NCBI GenBank assembly: GCA_040235415.1
Contig: JBECKR010000206.1
Coordinates: forward strand, 1 to 23,016
Length of the DNA: 23,016 nucleotides
Origin: JBECKR01 sp040235415
Lineage (GTDB): Bacteria > Acidobacteriota > Polarisedimenticolia > Polarisedimenticolales > Polarisedimenticolaceae
Direction of reading: 5' to 3'
How positions within the stretch are numbered: the stretch's first letter is position 1; each line of letters starts with the position of its first letter. The notes beneath the pieces were generated by a model. It was not told the origin of the DNA. It saw nothing but the letters and a program-made list of their open reading frames with translations, and made no database searches. The translations under genes and the position numbers were made by a program. Below, piece after piece: positions 16,313 through 22,731 of this stretch.

Positions 16313-17467
16313 TCACAGCAGGTGCATCGGCATGACGATGTAGCGGTAGTCGATCTCGCCCGACGGATCCGGCGAAAACTGGCCGGGCTTGTCGCCGGGT
16401 CGGTCGGAGCGCGAGGCCGTCTCGCCGGGCCGCTTCGGGTTGAGCCCGAGAACGACGCGGTCGCTGCCGACGACCGCGAGGAAGTCGCTGACGTAGCGCG
16501 CGTTGAAGCCGATCTCGAGATCGTCGCCGTCGTAGTCGACCGGAACGGTCTCACGGGCCTCCCCCATGTCCGCCTCGTAGCTCAGCTCGAGCTTCCCGGA
16601 GGACAGCGCGAAGCGCACCGCCTTGCCGAAGCGGTCGCTCGCGAGGAGGCTGACGCGGCGCACGGCGTGCGCGAGCTCGTTCGTCGGGAGCGTGACCGCC
16701 GTCGCGCAGCTTTCCGGCATGACGTTCTCGTAGTTCGGGAACGGGCCTTCCGGGACGGTGGAGACGAGCTCGTGGCCGTGGACGCGGAAGAACACGTGGT
16801 TTCCCTGCCGGCCGAACGCGACTTCGTCGTCGTCGGACGCGTCCGCGGTCAGCTTGTGGACCTCGCCGAGCGCCTTGCGCGGGACGATGACGCGGATCTC
16901 GCCGCCCGGCGGCGCGACGTCGAACCGCTTGTCGACGTAGGCCAGGCGGTGGCCGTCGGTCGCGACCAGCCGGAGCCCTCCGTTCTCGACCAGGAACAGC
17001 GCGCCGTTCAGGGTGTAGCGCGGGTCCTCGGTCGTGATCGCGAACGACACGCGCTCGATCATGCCCCGCAGCATGCCAGCAGGGATCTCGACCGGCTGGA
17101 AGTCGAGGGCCGGAAAGCTCGGGAACTCCTCGGTCGGCTGGCCGGCGATGCGGTAGCGCGTGCGCTCGCAGGAGATCGCGACCTGGTGGTTTTCGCCCAT
17201 CTTGAACTGCACTTCCGCGTCCGGCAGCGACCGCGCGATCTCGGCCAGCTTCGCCGCCGGCAGCGTCACGCTGCCCGCCTTGACCACGGTCGCCTTCGCG
17301 GTGCCGCGGATGCTGACCTCGAGGTCGCTCGCTCGCACGTGCAGCCCGTCGCCCTCGGCGTGCAGCAGCAGGTTCGAGAGGATCGGCAAGGTCGCCCTTT
17401 TCTCCACGACCCCGGTCACGGTCTGCAGCTCGCGGACGAGGTCAGCTTTCTGGATCACGAAGTGCAT
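16313..17467 (-). CDS. dnaN: DNA polymerase III beta subunit (sliding clamp)
   Basis: Ring-shaped clamp that tethers polymerase and many repair proteins to DNA. It is 384 aa from ATG 17467 (MHFVIQKADLVREL), preceded by AAAGG. A longer open frame adds 40 residues of no clamp similarity and is rejected. Three clamp folds are readable, with RATLPILSNLLLHAEG, LVATDGHRLAYVDK and FPNYENVMP. Two departures near the end: a loop of about 20 polar residues (after NPKRPGE) before the last strand, and the C-terminus MPMHLL instead of the common MPMRL. The last residues form part of the partner-binding pocket in known clamps. It lies 255 bases downstream of dnaA. Confidence 0.97.
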   Translation of the reverse strand: MHFVIQKADLVRELQTVTGVVEKRATLPILSNLLLHAEGDGLHVRASDLEVSIRGTAKATVVKAGSVTLPAAKLAEIARSLPDAEVQFKMGENHQVAISCERTRYRIAGQPTEEFPSFPALDFQPVEIPAGMLRGMIERVSFAITTEDPRYTLNGALFLVENGGLRLVATDGHRLAYVDKRFDVAPPGGEIRVIVPRKALGEVHKLTADASDDDEVAFGRQGNHVFFRVHGHELVSTVPEGPFPNYENVMPESCATAVTLPTNELAHAVRRVSLLASDRFGKAVRFALSSGKLELSYEADMGEARETVPVDYDGDDLEIGFNARYVSDFLAVVGSDRVVLGLNPKRPGETASRSDRPGDKPGQFSPDPSGEIDYRYIVMPMHLL

Positions 17468-17516
17468 GGCTGGTTGACCTTTCTCGCCTTCCGCTCCGAG
17501 AAGGAGGAGTCTCGGG

Positions 17517-17522
17517 ATTCTA
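17517..17522 (-). promoter_or_regulatory. Candidate -10 hexamer upstream of dnaN
   Basis: TAGAAT on the minus strand, 50 bases before the dnaN ATG. The region 16-18 bases upstream has no recognisable -35. It could let dnaN be expressed apart from dnaA. Confidence 0.35.
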
Positions 17523-17680
17523 CTCTCGAACAGAAGTAGTCCTAGGGCCGTGGAGGCTGCGGATCGGGACGCAAGCCCGGCCCGCACGAGAGTTTACCTT
17601 GTGCATCGGCGCGTTCAAGAGCATCCGCGGATCCGGGCGCCGGGAAGCTCGGGGCGCGTCCTCGGGCCGCGGGGCGTTCT

Positions 17681-17711
17681 TCCACAGCCTTTCCGCCGCG
17701 GTCGCTGTGGA
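17681..17711. repeat. Inverted repeat with DnaA-box cores just after dnaA
   Basis: TCCACAGC (17681-17688) and GCTGTGGA (17704-17711) are 8-bp inverted arms around 15 bases. The arms contain the TCCACA core of DnaA boxes facing each other, and TCTTCCACA (17678-17686) matches TTATCCACA at 7 of 9. It lies 12-42 bases past the dnaA stop, so it may be an RNA hairpin, a DnaA-binding site, or both. Confidence 0.4.
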
Positions 17712-17722
17712 CGGAGGCGCAA

Positions 17723-19057
17723 CTACCTCAGCTCCTTGATGAAGCTCTCCACGAGGCGGTCGAATTCCTTCTCCTTGAGCCGCTTTTGCTCGATCTTCTG
17801 GATCGCGTGGATCACCGTCGAGTGGTGCTTGCCGGCGAAGCGGCGTCCGATCTCCGGCAGCGAGCAGTCGGTGAGCTGCTTGCAGAGGTACATCGCGATT
17901 TGGCGCGGAAGGGCGATCTGCTGGCTGTTGTTCCGCGACTTCAGCTCGGCGACCTTGAGATTGTAGTAGTTCGCGACCTGCTTCTGGATGGACTCGACGG
18001 TGACCGCCGGAGAATCGGGGGTCAGGAAGTCCTTGAGGATCTCCTTGGCGAGATCGAGGCCGATCTCGCGTCCCGTCATCGAGGCGTAGGCGATGACCCG
18101 GATGAGCGCGCCCTCGAGCTCCCGGATGTTGGACTTCGAGTTCGACGCGATCAGGAGCGCGACGTCGTCGGGAACGACCGCGCCTTCGGCCTCCGCCTTC
18201 TTCCGCAGGATCGCCACCTTGGTCTCGAGATCGGGCGGCTGGATGTCGGCGATCAGGCCCCACTCGAACCGCGAGCGGAGCCGCACCTCGAGCGTCGGAA
18301 TCTCCCGCGGAGGGACGTCGCTCGTGATCACGATCTGCTTCTGGGAGTCGTAGAGCGTGTTGAACGTGTGGAAGAACTCCTCCTGGGTGCGCTCCTTGCC
18401 GGCGAGGAACTGGATGTCGTCGATCAGGAGGAGGTCGACGTTGCGGTACTTCTCCTTGAACTCGAGCGTCTTTTCGAACCGGATGGAGTTGATCAGCTCG
18501 TTCATGAACTGCTCGCTCGAGATGTAGCGCATGCGGTAGCCGTGCTTGACGGCGAGACGGTTCCCGATCGCCTGCATGAGGTGCGTCTTGCCCAGTCCGA
18601 CGCCGCCGTAGATGTAGAGTGGGTTGTAGGCACGGGTGGGCTGCTCCGCGACCGCGGTGGCGGCGGCGTGGGCGAACTGGTTGCAGGACGACACCACGAA
18701 CTTCTCGAACGTGTAGCGCGGGTTCAGGGACGAGCCGTTGAACTCGAACGGGTCGGCGGCCGCCGCGGATCCGTTCGACTTCGCCGGACGGCGGACCGGT
18801 TCGGGCGTCGCGGTCTCGAACTGCACCGTGACGCCGGGACGCTCGATCTCGCGGAACGTGTCGTGGATCAGGCCGAGGTAGTTGGTCTTGATCCACTCCG
18901 CGAACCAGTCGTTGGGGACGCGCACCCGGACGCTCCCGCCGTCCTCCGACAGCAGACGCGTCGGCTTGAACCAGGTGTTGAACGAGTGCGCGTTGACCTT
19001 GGACTCGATGCGGTCGAGAACGATCTGCCAGGTGTTCTTCGCCGTCGCCTTTTCCAA
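17723..19057 (-). CDS. dnaA: Chromosomal replication initiator protein DnaA
   Basis: AAA+ ATPase that binds DnaA boxes at oriC, opens the origin and recruits the helicase. It is 444 aa. Domain I about 1-80 (NTWFKPTRLL, NDWFAEWIKTNY); a short Ala/Ser-rich domain II about 82-108; AAA+ domain from 113 with Walker A GGVGLGKTH (151-159), Walker B LLIDDIQF, and RLRSRFEWGL; domain IV with the DNA-binding signature KHHSTVIHAI. That signature has His where E. coli has Asp433. The only initiation codon available is TTG 19057: upstream the frame has no ATG, GTG or TTG before a stop. A GGGGGT lies a few bases before it. It is the first gene left of oriC. Confidence 0.97.
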   Translation of the reverse strand: MEKATAKNTWQIVLDRIESKVNAHSFNTWFKPTRLLSEDGGSVRVRVPNDWFAEWIKTNYLGLIHDTFREIERPGVTVQFETATPEPVRRPAKSNGSAAAADPFEFNGSSLNPRYTFEKFVVSSCNQFAHAAATAVAEQPTRAYNPLYIYGGVGLGKTHLMQAIGNRLAVKHGYRMRYISSEQFMNELINSIRFEKTLEFKEKYRNVDLLLIDDIQFLAGKERTQEEFFHTFNTLYDSQKQIVITSDVPPREIPTLEVRLRSRFEWGLIADIQPPDLETKVAILRKKAEAEGAVVPDDVALLIASNSKSNIRELEGALIRVIAYASMTGREIGLDLAKEILKDFLTPDSPAVTVESIQKQVANYYNLKVAELKSRNNSQQIALPRQIAMYLCKQLTDCSLPEIGRRFAGKHHSTVIHAIQKIEQKRLKEKEFDRLVESFIKELR

Positions 19058-19129
19058 CGCCCTACCCCCGAGGCCGGCAGTCCGTCGGCTCGTTGGTCCC
19101 GTGGCACGGGACGCCTAGTCGTTCACAGG

Positions 19130-19149
19130 ATTTCCACACCTGTGGAAAG
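19130..19149. promoter_or_regulatory. Head-to-head pair of DnaA boxes
   Basis: ATTTCCACA (plus, 19130-19138) and CTTTCCACA (minus, 19141-19149) each match TTWTNCACA at 8 of 9 and are two bases apart, forming the perfect palindrome TTTCCACACCTGTGGAAA (19131-19148) about 75 bases before dnaA. They may serve both initiation and autoregulation of dnaA. Confidence 0.7.
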
Positions 19150-19227
19150 CGCGCTCGGAACCTTAACTCGATGCTTCGACGCGGGTTGCGGATCGGCAGA
19201 CCCGGTCGTGGCCGAGGTATTATGTAA

Positions 19228-19241
19228 ACCGGCCTTCCGGT
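19228..19241. repeat. Inverted repeat in oriC
   Basis: ACCGG-CCTT-CCGGT, flanked by TGT and ACA a few bases out on either side, directly next to the AT-rich stretch. Its function is unknown; it could be a protein-binding site of the origin. Confidence 0.35.
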
Positions 19242-19349
19242 ACAGTGATCTCGTTGACTCGTTGGGGGTTACGACGATGGGGCGTGCGACGATAGCGCAA
19301 CCCGGAGGCATCTTTGCCCGCCCTTACGAAACGTGACTGGAGGTGTACC

Positions 19350-19454
19350 GTGCCGCGTGCCGAAAACCGCGTGAGCCTATCACAGTGCTCCCCCGGGGGC
19401 AACGGAGAAAGCGGCTCGAAAGGCCGGCGCGAGGGGCCCCTCACGCTCTCTTGA
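19350..19454 (+). CDS. Doubtful 34-codon ORF in oriC with a good Shine-Dalgarno
   Basis: GTG 19350 is preceded by GGAGGTG (19339-19345) at ideal spacing and followed by 34 sense codons ending in TGA, whose last bases lie in the -35 of the rpmH promoter. The peptide is Gly/Ser/Arg-rich, with no recognisable family, signal or membrane segment. No promoter is evident. It may be a leader or chance; I do not claim a function. Confidence 0.15.
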   Translation: MPRAENRVSLSQCSPGGNGESGSKGRREGPLTLS

Positions 19455-19479
19455 CAGCCCCGAAGCCCTTACCTACCAT
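19451..19479 (+). promoter_or_regulatory. Promoter of the rpmH-rnpA cluster
   Basis: Perfect -35 TTGACA (19451-19456), 17-base spacer, -10 TACCAT (19474-19479, 4 of 6). The predicted leader is about 32 bases before the rpmH ATG. Confidence 0.7.
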
Positions 19480-19518
19480 GACGCTTTTGTCCGGTCGGGT
19501 CCTCTGAGGCACAGCGAC

Positions 19519-19653
19519 ATGAAGCGTACGTTTCAGCCCAACAACCGGAGGCGTCGGAAAAAGCACGGCTTCCTCGTCCGGATGCGCACCCGGGGCGGTC
19601 GTCTCGCGCTCGCCCGGCGCCGGAGGAAGGGTCGTAAGCGCCTCAGCGTCTGA
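19519..19653 (+). CDS. rpmH: 50S ribosomal protein L34
   Basis: Small basic protein of the large ribosomal subunit, 44 aa. It reads MKRTFQPNNRRRRKKHGFLV, then RMRTRGGRLALARRRRKGRKRLSV, which is typical of L34 throughout. GAGG lies 9 bases before the ATG. It is the first gene of the rightward cluster from oriC, as in most bacteria, and is directly followed by rnpA. It is too short for ordinary ORF thresholds and was found by reading. Confidence 0.97.
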   Translation: MKRTFQPNNRRRRKKHGFLVRMRTRGGRLALARRRRKGRKRLSV

Positions 19654-19675
19654 GTCGGATCCGTCCGACCAGAGC

Positions 19676-20035
19676 CTGCCGCGACGCTGTCGGCTCACCG
19701 CGCGACGACAGTTCCTCGCGGTCTACGCGAGGGGACGGCGTGTCCGATCCGAGGCGTTCACGCTGTTCGGGCTTTCGAACGACCTCGACGTAGCCCGGGT
19801 CGGCATCACGGTGACGCGCAAGATGGGCGGCGCGGTGGTCCGGAACCGGGTCAAGCGGGTGTACCGGGAGGTGTTCCGACGCAACCGGGAGCGGCTGCCC
19901 ACCGGCGTCGATGTCGTGGTGAACGCCCACCCCGGACACGTGCCGGTCTCCCCCGAGTCCCTCGAGAACGAGTTCATCCGATGTTTCAGGCTGCTGGTCC
20001 GGAGAATCGCGGAGGGACGCCCCGGCGCGTCGTGA
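19676..20035 (+). CDS. rnpA: Ribonuclease P protein component, apparent CTG start
   Basis: Protein subunit of RNase P, which with the catalytic RNA trims the 5' ends of tRNA precursors. Reading from CTG 19676 gives 119 aa, the family's usual length: PRRCRLTARRQFLAVYARGRR at the N-terminus matches the usual RLxxxxDFxxVYxxGRR, followed by RVGITVTRKMGGAVVRNRVKR with the RNR signature, then YREVFRRNR. There is no ATG, GTG or TTG in frame between the TGA at 19520 and GTG 19811. Starting at 19811 would remove about 45 conserved residues. CTG 19676 lies 22 bases after the rpmH stop without a Shine-Dalgarno, so reinitiation after rpmH is likely. It overlaps yidD by four bases. Identity is secure; the start is inferred. 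Confidence 0.9.
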   Translation: MPRRCRLTARRQFLAVYARGRRVRSEAFTLFGLSNDLDVARVGITVTRKMGGAVVRNRVKRVYREVFRRNRERLPTGVDVVVNAHPGHVPVSPESLENEFIRCFRLLVRRIAEGRPGAS

Positions 20036-20253
20036 TCGCTCTCCTCCGCGGCTACAAGAAGATCGTCTCCCCCTGGCTCCCTCCGGCGTGCCGCTTCCAC
20101 CCGACGTGCTCCGAGTACGCCATGGAAGCGGTCGAGATCCACGGCGTCGCTCGCGGCTCCTGGCTCGCCCTGCGCCGGCTCCTGCGCTGTCAGCCGTTCG
20201 CGCGCGGGGGCTTCGATCCGGTTCCCGGCGTGCATCGACGGCCGGCGCGGTAG
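20032..20253 (+). CDS. yidD: Membrane protein insertion efficiency factor YidD
   Basis: Small protein thought to assist YidC-dependent membrane insertion at the inner face of the membrane. It is 73 aa from GTG 20032, which overlaps the rnpA stop (GTGA). Family motifs are complete: LLRGYKKIVSPWLPPACRF, HPTCSEYAMEAVEIHG, WLALRRLLRCQPF and GGFDPVP. Starting upstream at ATG 19981 would add 17 residues unlike the family, so GTG is preferred; GGAGGG lies rather far (15 bases) upstream, consistent with coupling to rnpA. yidC follows after 12 bases, the usual order. Confidence 0.93.
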   Translation: MIALLRGYKKIVSPWLPPACRFHPTCSEYAMEAVEIHGVARGSWLALRRLLRCQPFARGGFDPVPGVHRRPAR

Positions 20254-20265
20254 ACGGGCCCGACC

Positions 20266-21993
20266 ATGGAAAAGCGCACCTTCATCGCGATCGGACTCTC
20301 GATCCTCATCCTGATCGGCTGGCAGATCCTGTTCCCGCCGCCGAAGCCGGCTCCGCGGGCGGTCCCGGAGCCGCCGGCGACCGCGGAGACCTCTCCCGAG
20401 GCGCCCGTTCCGGAGGCCGCCGCTCCGCCGGCAGCCCCGGCCGAGACCCCGACCTCGACCGCGCCGGTCGAGGCGACCGCCGCCGAGGCCGAGGAGACGC
20501 TGCCGGTCGAGAACGACCTGTTCGAGATCCGGTTGTCGAACCGCGGCGGCACGGTCGTGTCCTGGAAGCTCCGGGACTACACCGGCCACGACGGCGAGCC
20601 GCTCGAGCTCGTGTCGTGCTACCGCGGCCCGGACCTCCCGCGACCGCTCGAGATCGACCTCGACGACGCCGGCCTCGCGCACCGCGTCAACGACGCGCTC
20701 TACACGGTGGAGCGCGACACGGTCGCGGCGGAGGGCGAATCCCCCGCGGGCGAGCGCGTGCGGTTCCGCTGGGCCGACGGCCGCGGCCTCGAGGTCGTCA
20801 AGACGCTCGTGTTCCGGCCCGGCGACTACCTCGTCTCGCTCGACGTCGAGGTGACCTCGAACGGCCGCCGGCTTCCGGCGCGGGTCGCGTGGGGTCCCGG
20901 CTTCGCCGCCGACGGCAGCGCCGCCAAGGGCGCGACGTCGTACTACGCGTACCGCGGGCAGGCGGTGTGGGACCTCGACGGGACGGTGACGCGCACCAAG
21001 GCGTCTAAGGTGTCGGACCAGAGCGTCGTCGGCCGCCTCGAGTGGGCCGGCCTCGAGGACCAGTACTTCGCGGCGCTCGTGATTCCCGAGGCCGACCGCG
21101 GCGAGGTCCGAACCTGGCCGATCGAGAGCGAGGCCTGCACCGCCCCGGCGGGCGAGGACGTCAAGAAGGAGCCGACCCCGATGGTCGCGGTGTCGGTGCC
21201 GCCCGAGGGCGCGCTGCTGTTCGTCGGCCCCAAGAAGTACACCCTGCTCCACGGGCTGGGGCACGAGCTCGCCCGCGTCGTGTGGTTCGCGACGAACGAG
21301 ATCCTCGCCGCCATCGCCAAGGGGCTGTTCCTGGCGCTGCTGTGGATCCACCACCACGTCATCGCGAACTGGGGGGTCGCGATCATCTTGGCGACGTTCG
21401 CGCTGCGCCTGGTGCTGTTCCCCGTCAATCAGTACTCGATGGTGCGCATGAAGAAGGCGCAGGTCGACATGCAGCGGGTGCAGCCGAAGGTCAACGCGAT
21501 CAAGGCCAAGTACGCGAAGAAGAAGGACGCCGAAGGCCGCGCCAAGATGAACCAGGAGACGATGGACCTCTACCGCCGGGAGGGGATCAACCCGATGGGC
21601 GGGGTCGCGGGGTGCCTGCCGCTCCTGCTGCAGTTCCCCATCCTGATCGGCTTCTATAATATGCTGACGGTGGCGGTGGAGCTGCGGGGGGCGCCGTTCT
21701 ACTTCTGGATCCACGATCTGTCGATCCGGGATCCGTACTACATCACGCCGCTGCTCATGGGCGCGACGATGTTCCTGCAGCAGCGGATGTCGATGACCAA
21801 GTCGGCCGACCCGGCGCAGCGCCAGCAGCAGATGATCATGATGATCATGCCGGTGTTCTTCACGTACCTGTGCATCCAGATGCCCAGCGGCATGGTGCTG
21901 TACTGGTTCGTCAACAACCTGCTCGGGATCGGCCAGCAGTGGCTCGTGAACCGCCACACCGGCCGGCTTCAGGCGGCGGCGCAGAAGGCCTGA
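20266..21993 (+). CDS. yidC: Membrane protein insertase YidC
   Basis: Inner-membrane insertase that places proteins in the membrane alone or with SecYEG. It is 575 aa. N-terminal TM1 (about 5-23, FIAIGLSILILIGWQILF); a Pro/Ala/Glu-rich linker (about 25-80); a periplasmic beta-sandwich domain (about 80-315), typical of diderms; then the conserved core with a TM around 345-362, NWGVAIILATFALRLVLFPV holding the hydrophilic-groove arginine Arg381, a charged cytoplasmic hairpin (KAKYAKKKDAEGRAKMNQE), INPMGGVAGCLPLLLQFPI, and the last TMs with MPSGMVLYWFVNNL. It sits between yidD and khpB (3-base gap), the standard order. Confidence 0.97.
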   Translation: MEKRTFIAIGLSILILIGWQILFPPPKPAPRAVPEPPATAETSPEAPVPEAAAPPAAPAETPTSTAPVEATAAEAEETLPVENDLFEIRLSNRGGTVVSWKLRDYTGHDGEPLELVSCYRGPDLPRPLEIDLDDAGLAHRVNDALYTVERDTVAAEGESPAGERVRFRWADGRGLEVVKTLVFRPGDYLVSLDVEVTSNGRRLPARVAWGPGFAADGSAAKGATSYYAYRGQAVWDLDGTVTRTKASKVSDQSVVGRLEWAGLEDQYFAALVIPEADRGEVRTWPIESEACTAPAGEDVKKEPTPMVAVSVPPEGALLFVGPKKYTLLHGLGHELARVVWFATNEILAAIAKGLFLALLWIHHHVIANWGVAIILATFALRLVLFPVNQYSMVRMKKAQVDMQRVQPKVNAIKAKYAKKKDAEGRAKMNQETMDLYRREGINPMGGVAGCLPLLLQFPILIGFYNMLTVAVELRGAPFYFWIHDLSIRDPYYITPLLMGATMFLQQRMSMTKSADPAQRQQQMIMMIMPVFFTYLCIQMPSGMVLYWFVNNLLGIGQQWLVNRHTGRLQAAAQKA

Positions 21994-21996
21994 GCG

Positions 21997-22731
21997 ATGG
22001 TGGACTACCGCGAGTTCGAAGCGGACACGCTCGAGGAGGCGATCCGCCAGGCCGCCGCGAGCCTCGGTGTCGACCCCGACCGCGTGCACTACCGTCTGCT
22101 CGACGAGGGTGCGCGGGGCATCTTCGGGCTGGGGGCCCGCGCCGTGCGCATCCGGGTCGAGGCGCCGGCCGAGGCCGAAGCTCCCGAGCCACCGGCACCG
22201 GCACCGGCACCGGAGCCCGAGCCGGCGCCGGCGCCGGTCGAGCCTCCCCCGGAGGTGCGGAGCGAGCCGCCGTCCGGCGACACGGATCGCTCGTTCGAGG
22301 AAGGCTTCCGCCGCATGCTCGAGCTCATGCGGCTCGACCTCGAGGTCCGGATCGTCGCCGCGGGCCAGGGCGTGCGCGTCGAGCTCGGCGGGGCGGACCG
22401 CGAGCTCATGGTGCAGCACGACGGCGAGCTGCTGCACGCCGTGCAGTTCCTGGTGAATCGCATGAGCCGCCGGGCATGGCCCGGCCTCGGCCGCGTCCAG
22501 CTGACCTGCGACGGCCACCGCGACCGCCGCGACGAGGACCTCGTCGAGGAGATCCGCGAGGTCGCGGGGCAGGTGGCGCGCACCGGACGCGCCAAGCGCC
22601 TGCAGCCGATGAACCCGTACGAGCGCCGCCTCGTGCACCTGACGGTCCGCGAGTTCCCCGGCCTCGCGACCCGCTCGGAGGGCGACGGGTTCCTGAAGGC
22701 CGTCACGGTCTCGCGCGCCGACTCCGAGTGA
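21997..22731 (+). CDS. khpB: RNA-binding protein KhpB (Jag/SpoIIIJ-associated)
   Basis: RNA-binding protein usually encoded next to yidC and linked to cell division and envelope control in Gram-positive bacteria. It is 244 aa. Jag-N domain about 1-52 (GARGIFGLGARAVRIRV); a Pro/Ala/Glu linker about 55-92 coded partly by a (CACCGG)4 repeat; KH domain about 100-175; R3H domain about 180-240 with NPYERRLVH (Arg210, His214) and SEGDGFLKAVTV. The KH loop, normally GxxG, reads QHDG (140-143), so RNA binding by this domain may be altered. It starts 3 bases after yidC; its stop overlaps the mnmE start (GTGA). Confidence 0.93.
   Translation: MVDYREFEADTLEEAIRQAAASLGVDPDRVHYRLLDEGARGIFGLGARAVRIRVEAPAEAEAPEPPAPAPAPEPEPAPAPVEPPPEVRSEPPSGDTDRSFEEGFRRMLELMRLDLEVRIVAAGQGVRVELGGADRELMVQHDGELLHAVQFLVNRMSRRAWPGLGRVQLTCDGHRDRRDEDLVEEIREVAGQVARTGRAKRLQPMNPYERRLVHLTVREFPGLATRSEGDGFLKAVTVSRADSE
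22190..22213 (+). repeat. (CACCGG)4 hexanucleotide repeat within khpB
   Basis: Four perfect tandem copies of CACCGG encode an alternating Pro-Ala stretch in the linker between the Jag-N and KH domains. Gain or loss of a unit would change linker length by two residues without shifting the frame. Confidence 0.8.

Larger units (their letters stand above)
19058..19518. other. oriC: Putative replication origin oriC between dnaA and rpmH
   Basis: 461 bases between divergent dnaA and rpmH, the standard position of oriC. It holds a pair of DnaA boxes (19130-19149), a weaker box TCGTTCACA (19119-19127, 7 of 9 to TTWTNCACA), an AT-rich stretch around 19217-19230 (GTATTATGTAAACC) that might serve as unwinding element, an adjoining inverted repeat, and the rpmH promoter at the right end. 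The AT-rich segment is short for a DUE. No clear dnaA promoter is visible; CATAAT (minus, 19219-19224) is a possible -10 with no -35. No other convincing gene is seen. Confidence 0.7.

Noticed and set aside
16309..16554. 82-residue N-terminal extension of RecF
   Set aside because: It lies inside dnaN in another frame and is Ser/Thr/Arg-rich nonsense; family similarity starts at GTG 16308.
17468..17587. 40-residue N-terminal extension of DnaN
   Set aside because: Lacks clamp similarity; ATG 17467 is the family start and has an upstream AAAGG.
19277..19336. 19-codon ATG frame in oriC
   Set aside because: No Shine-Dalgarno and no resemblance to known peptides.
19723..22638. 971-codon minus-strand open frame over rnpA-yidD-yidC-khpB
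   Set aside because: Antisense shadow running through four well-supported genes.
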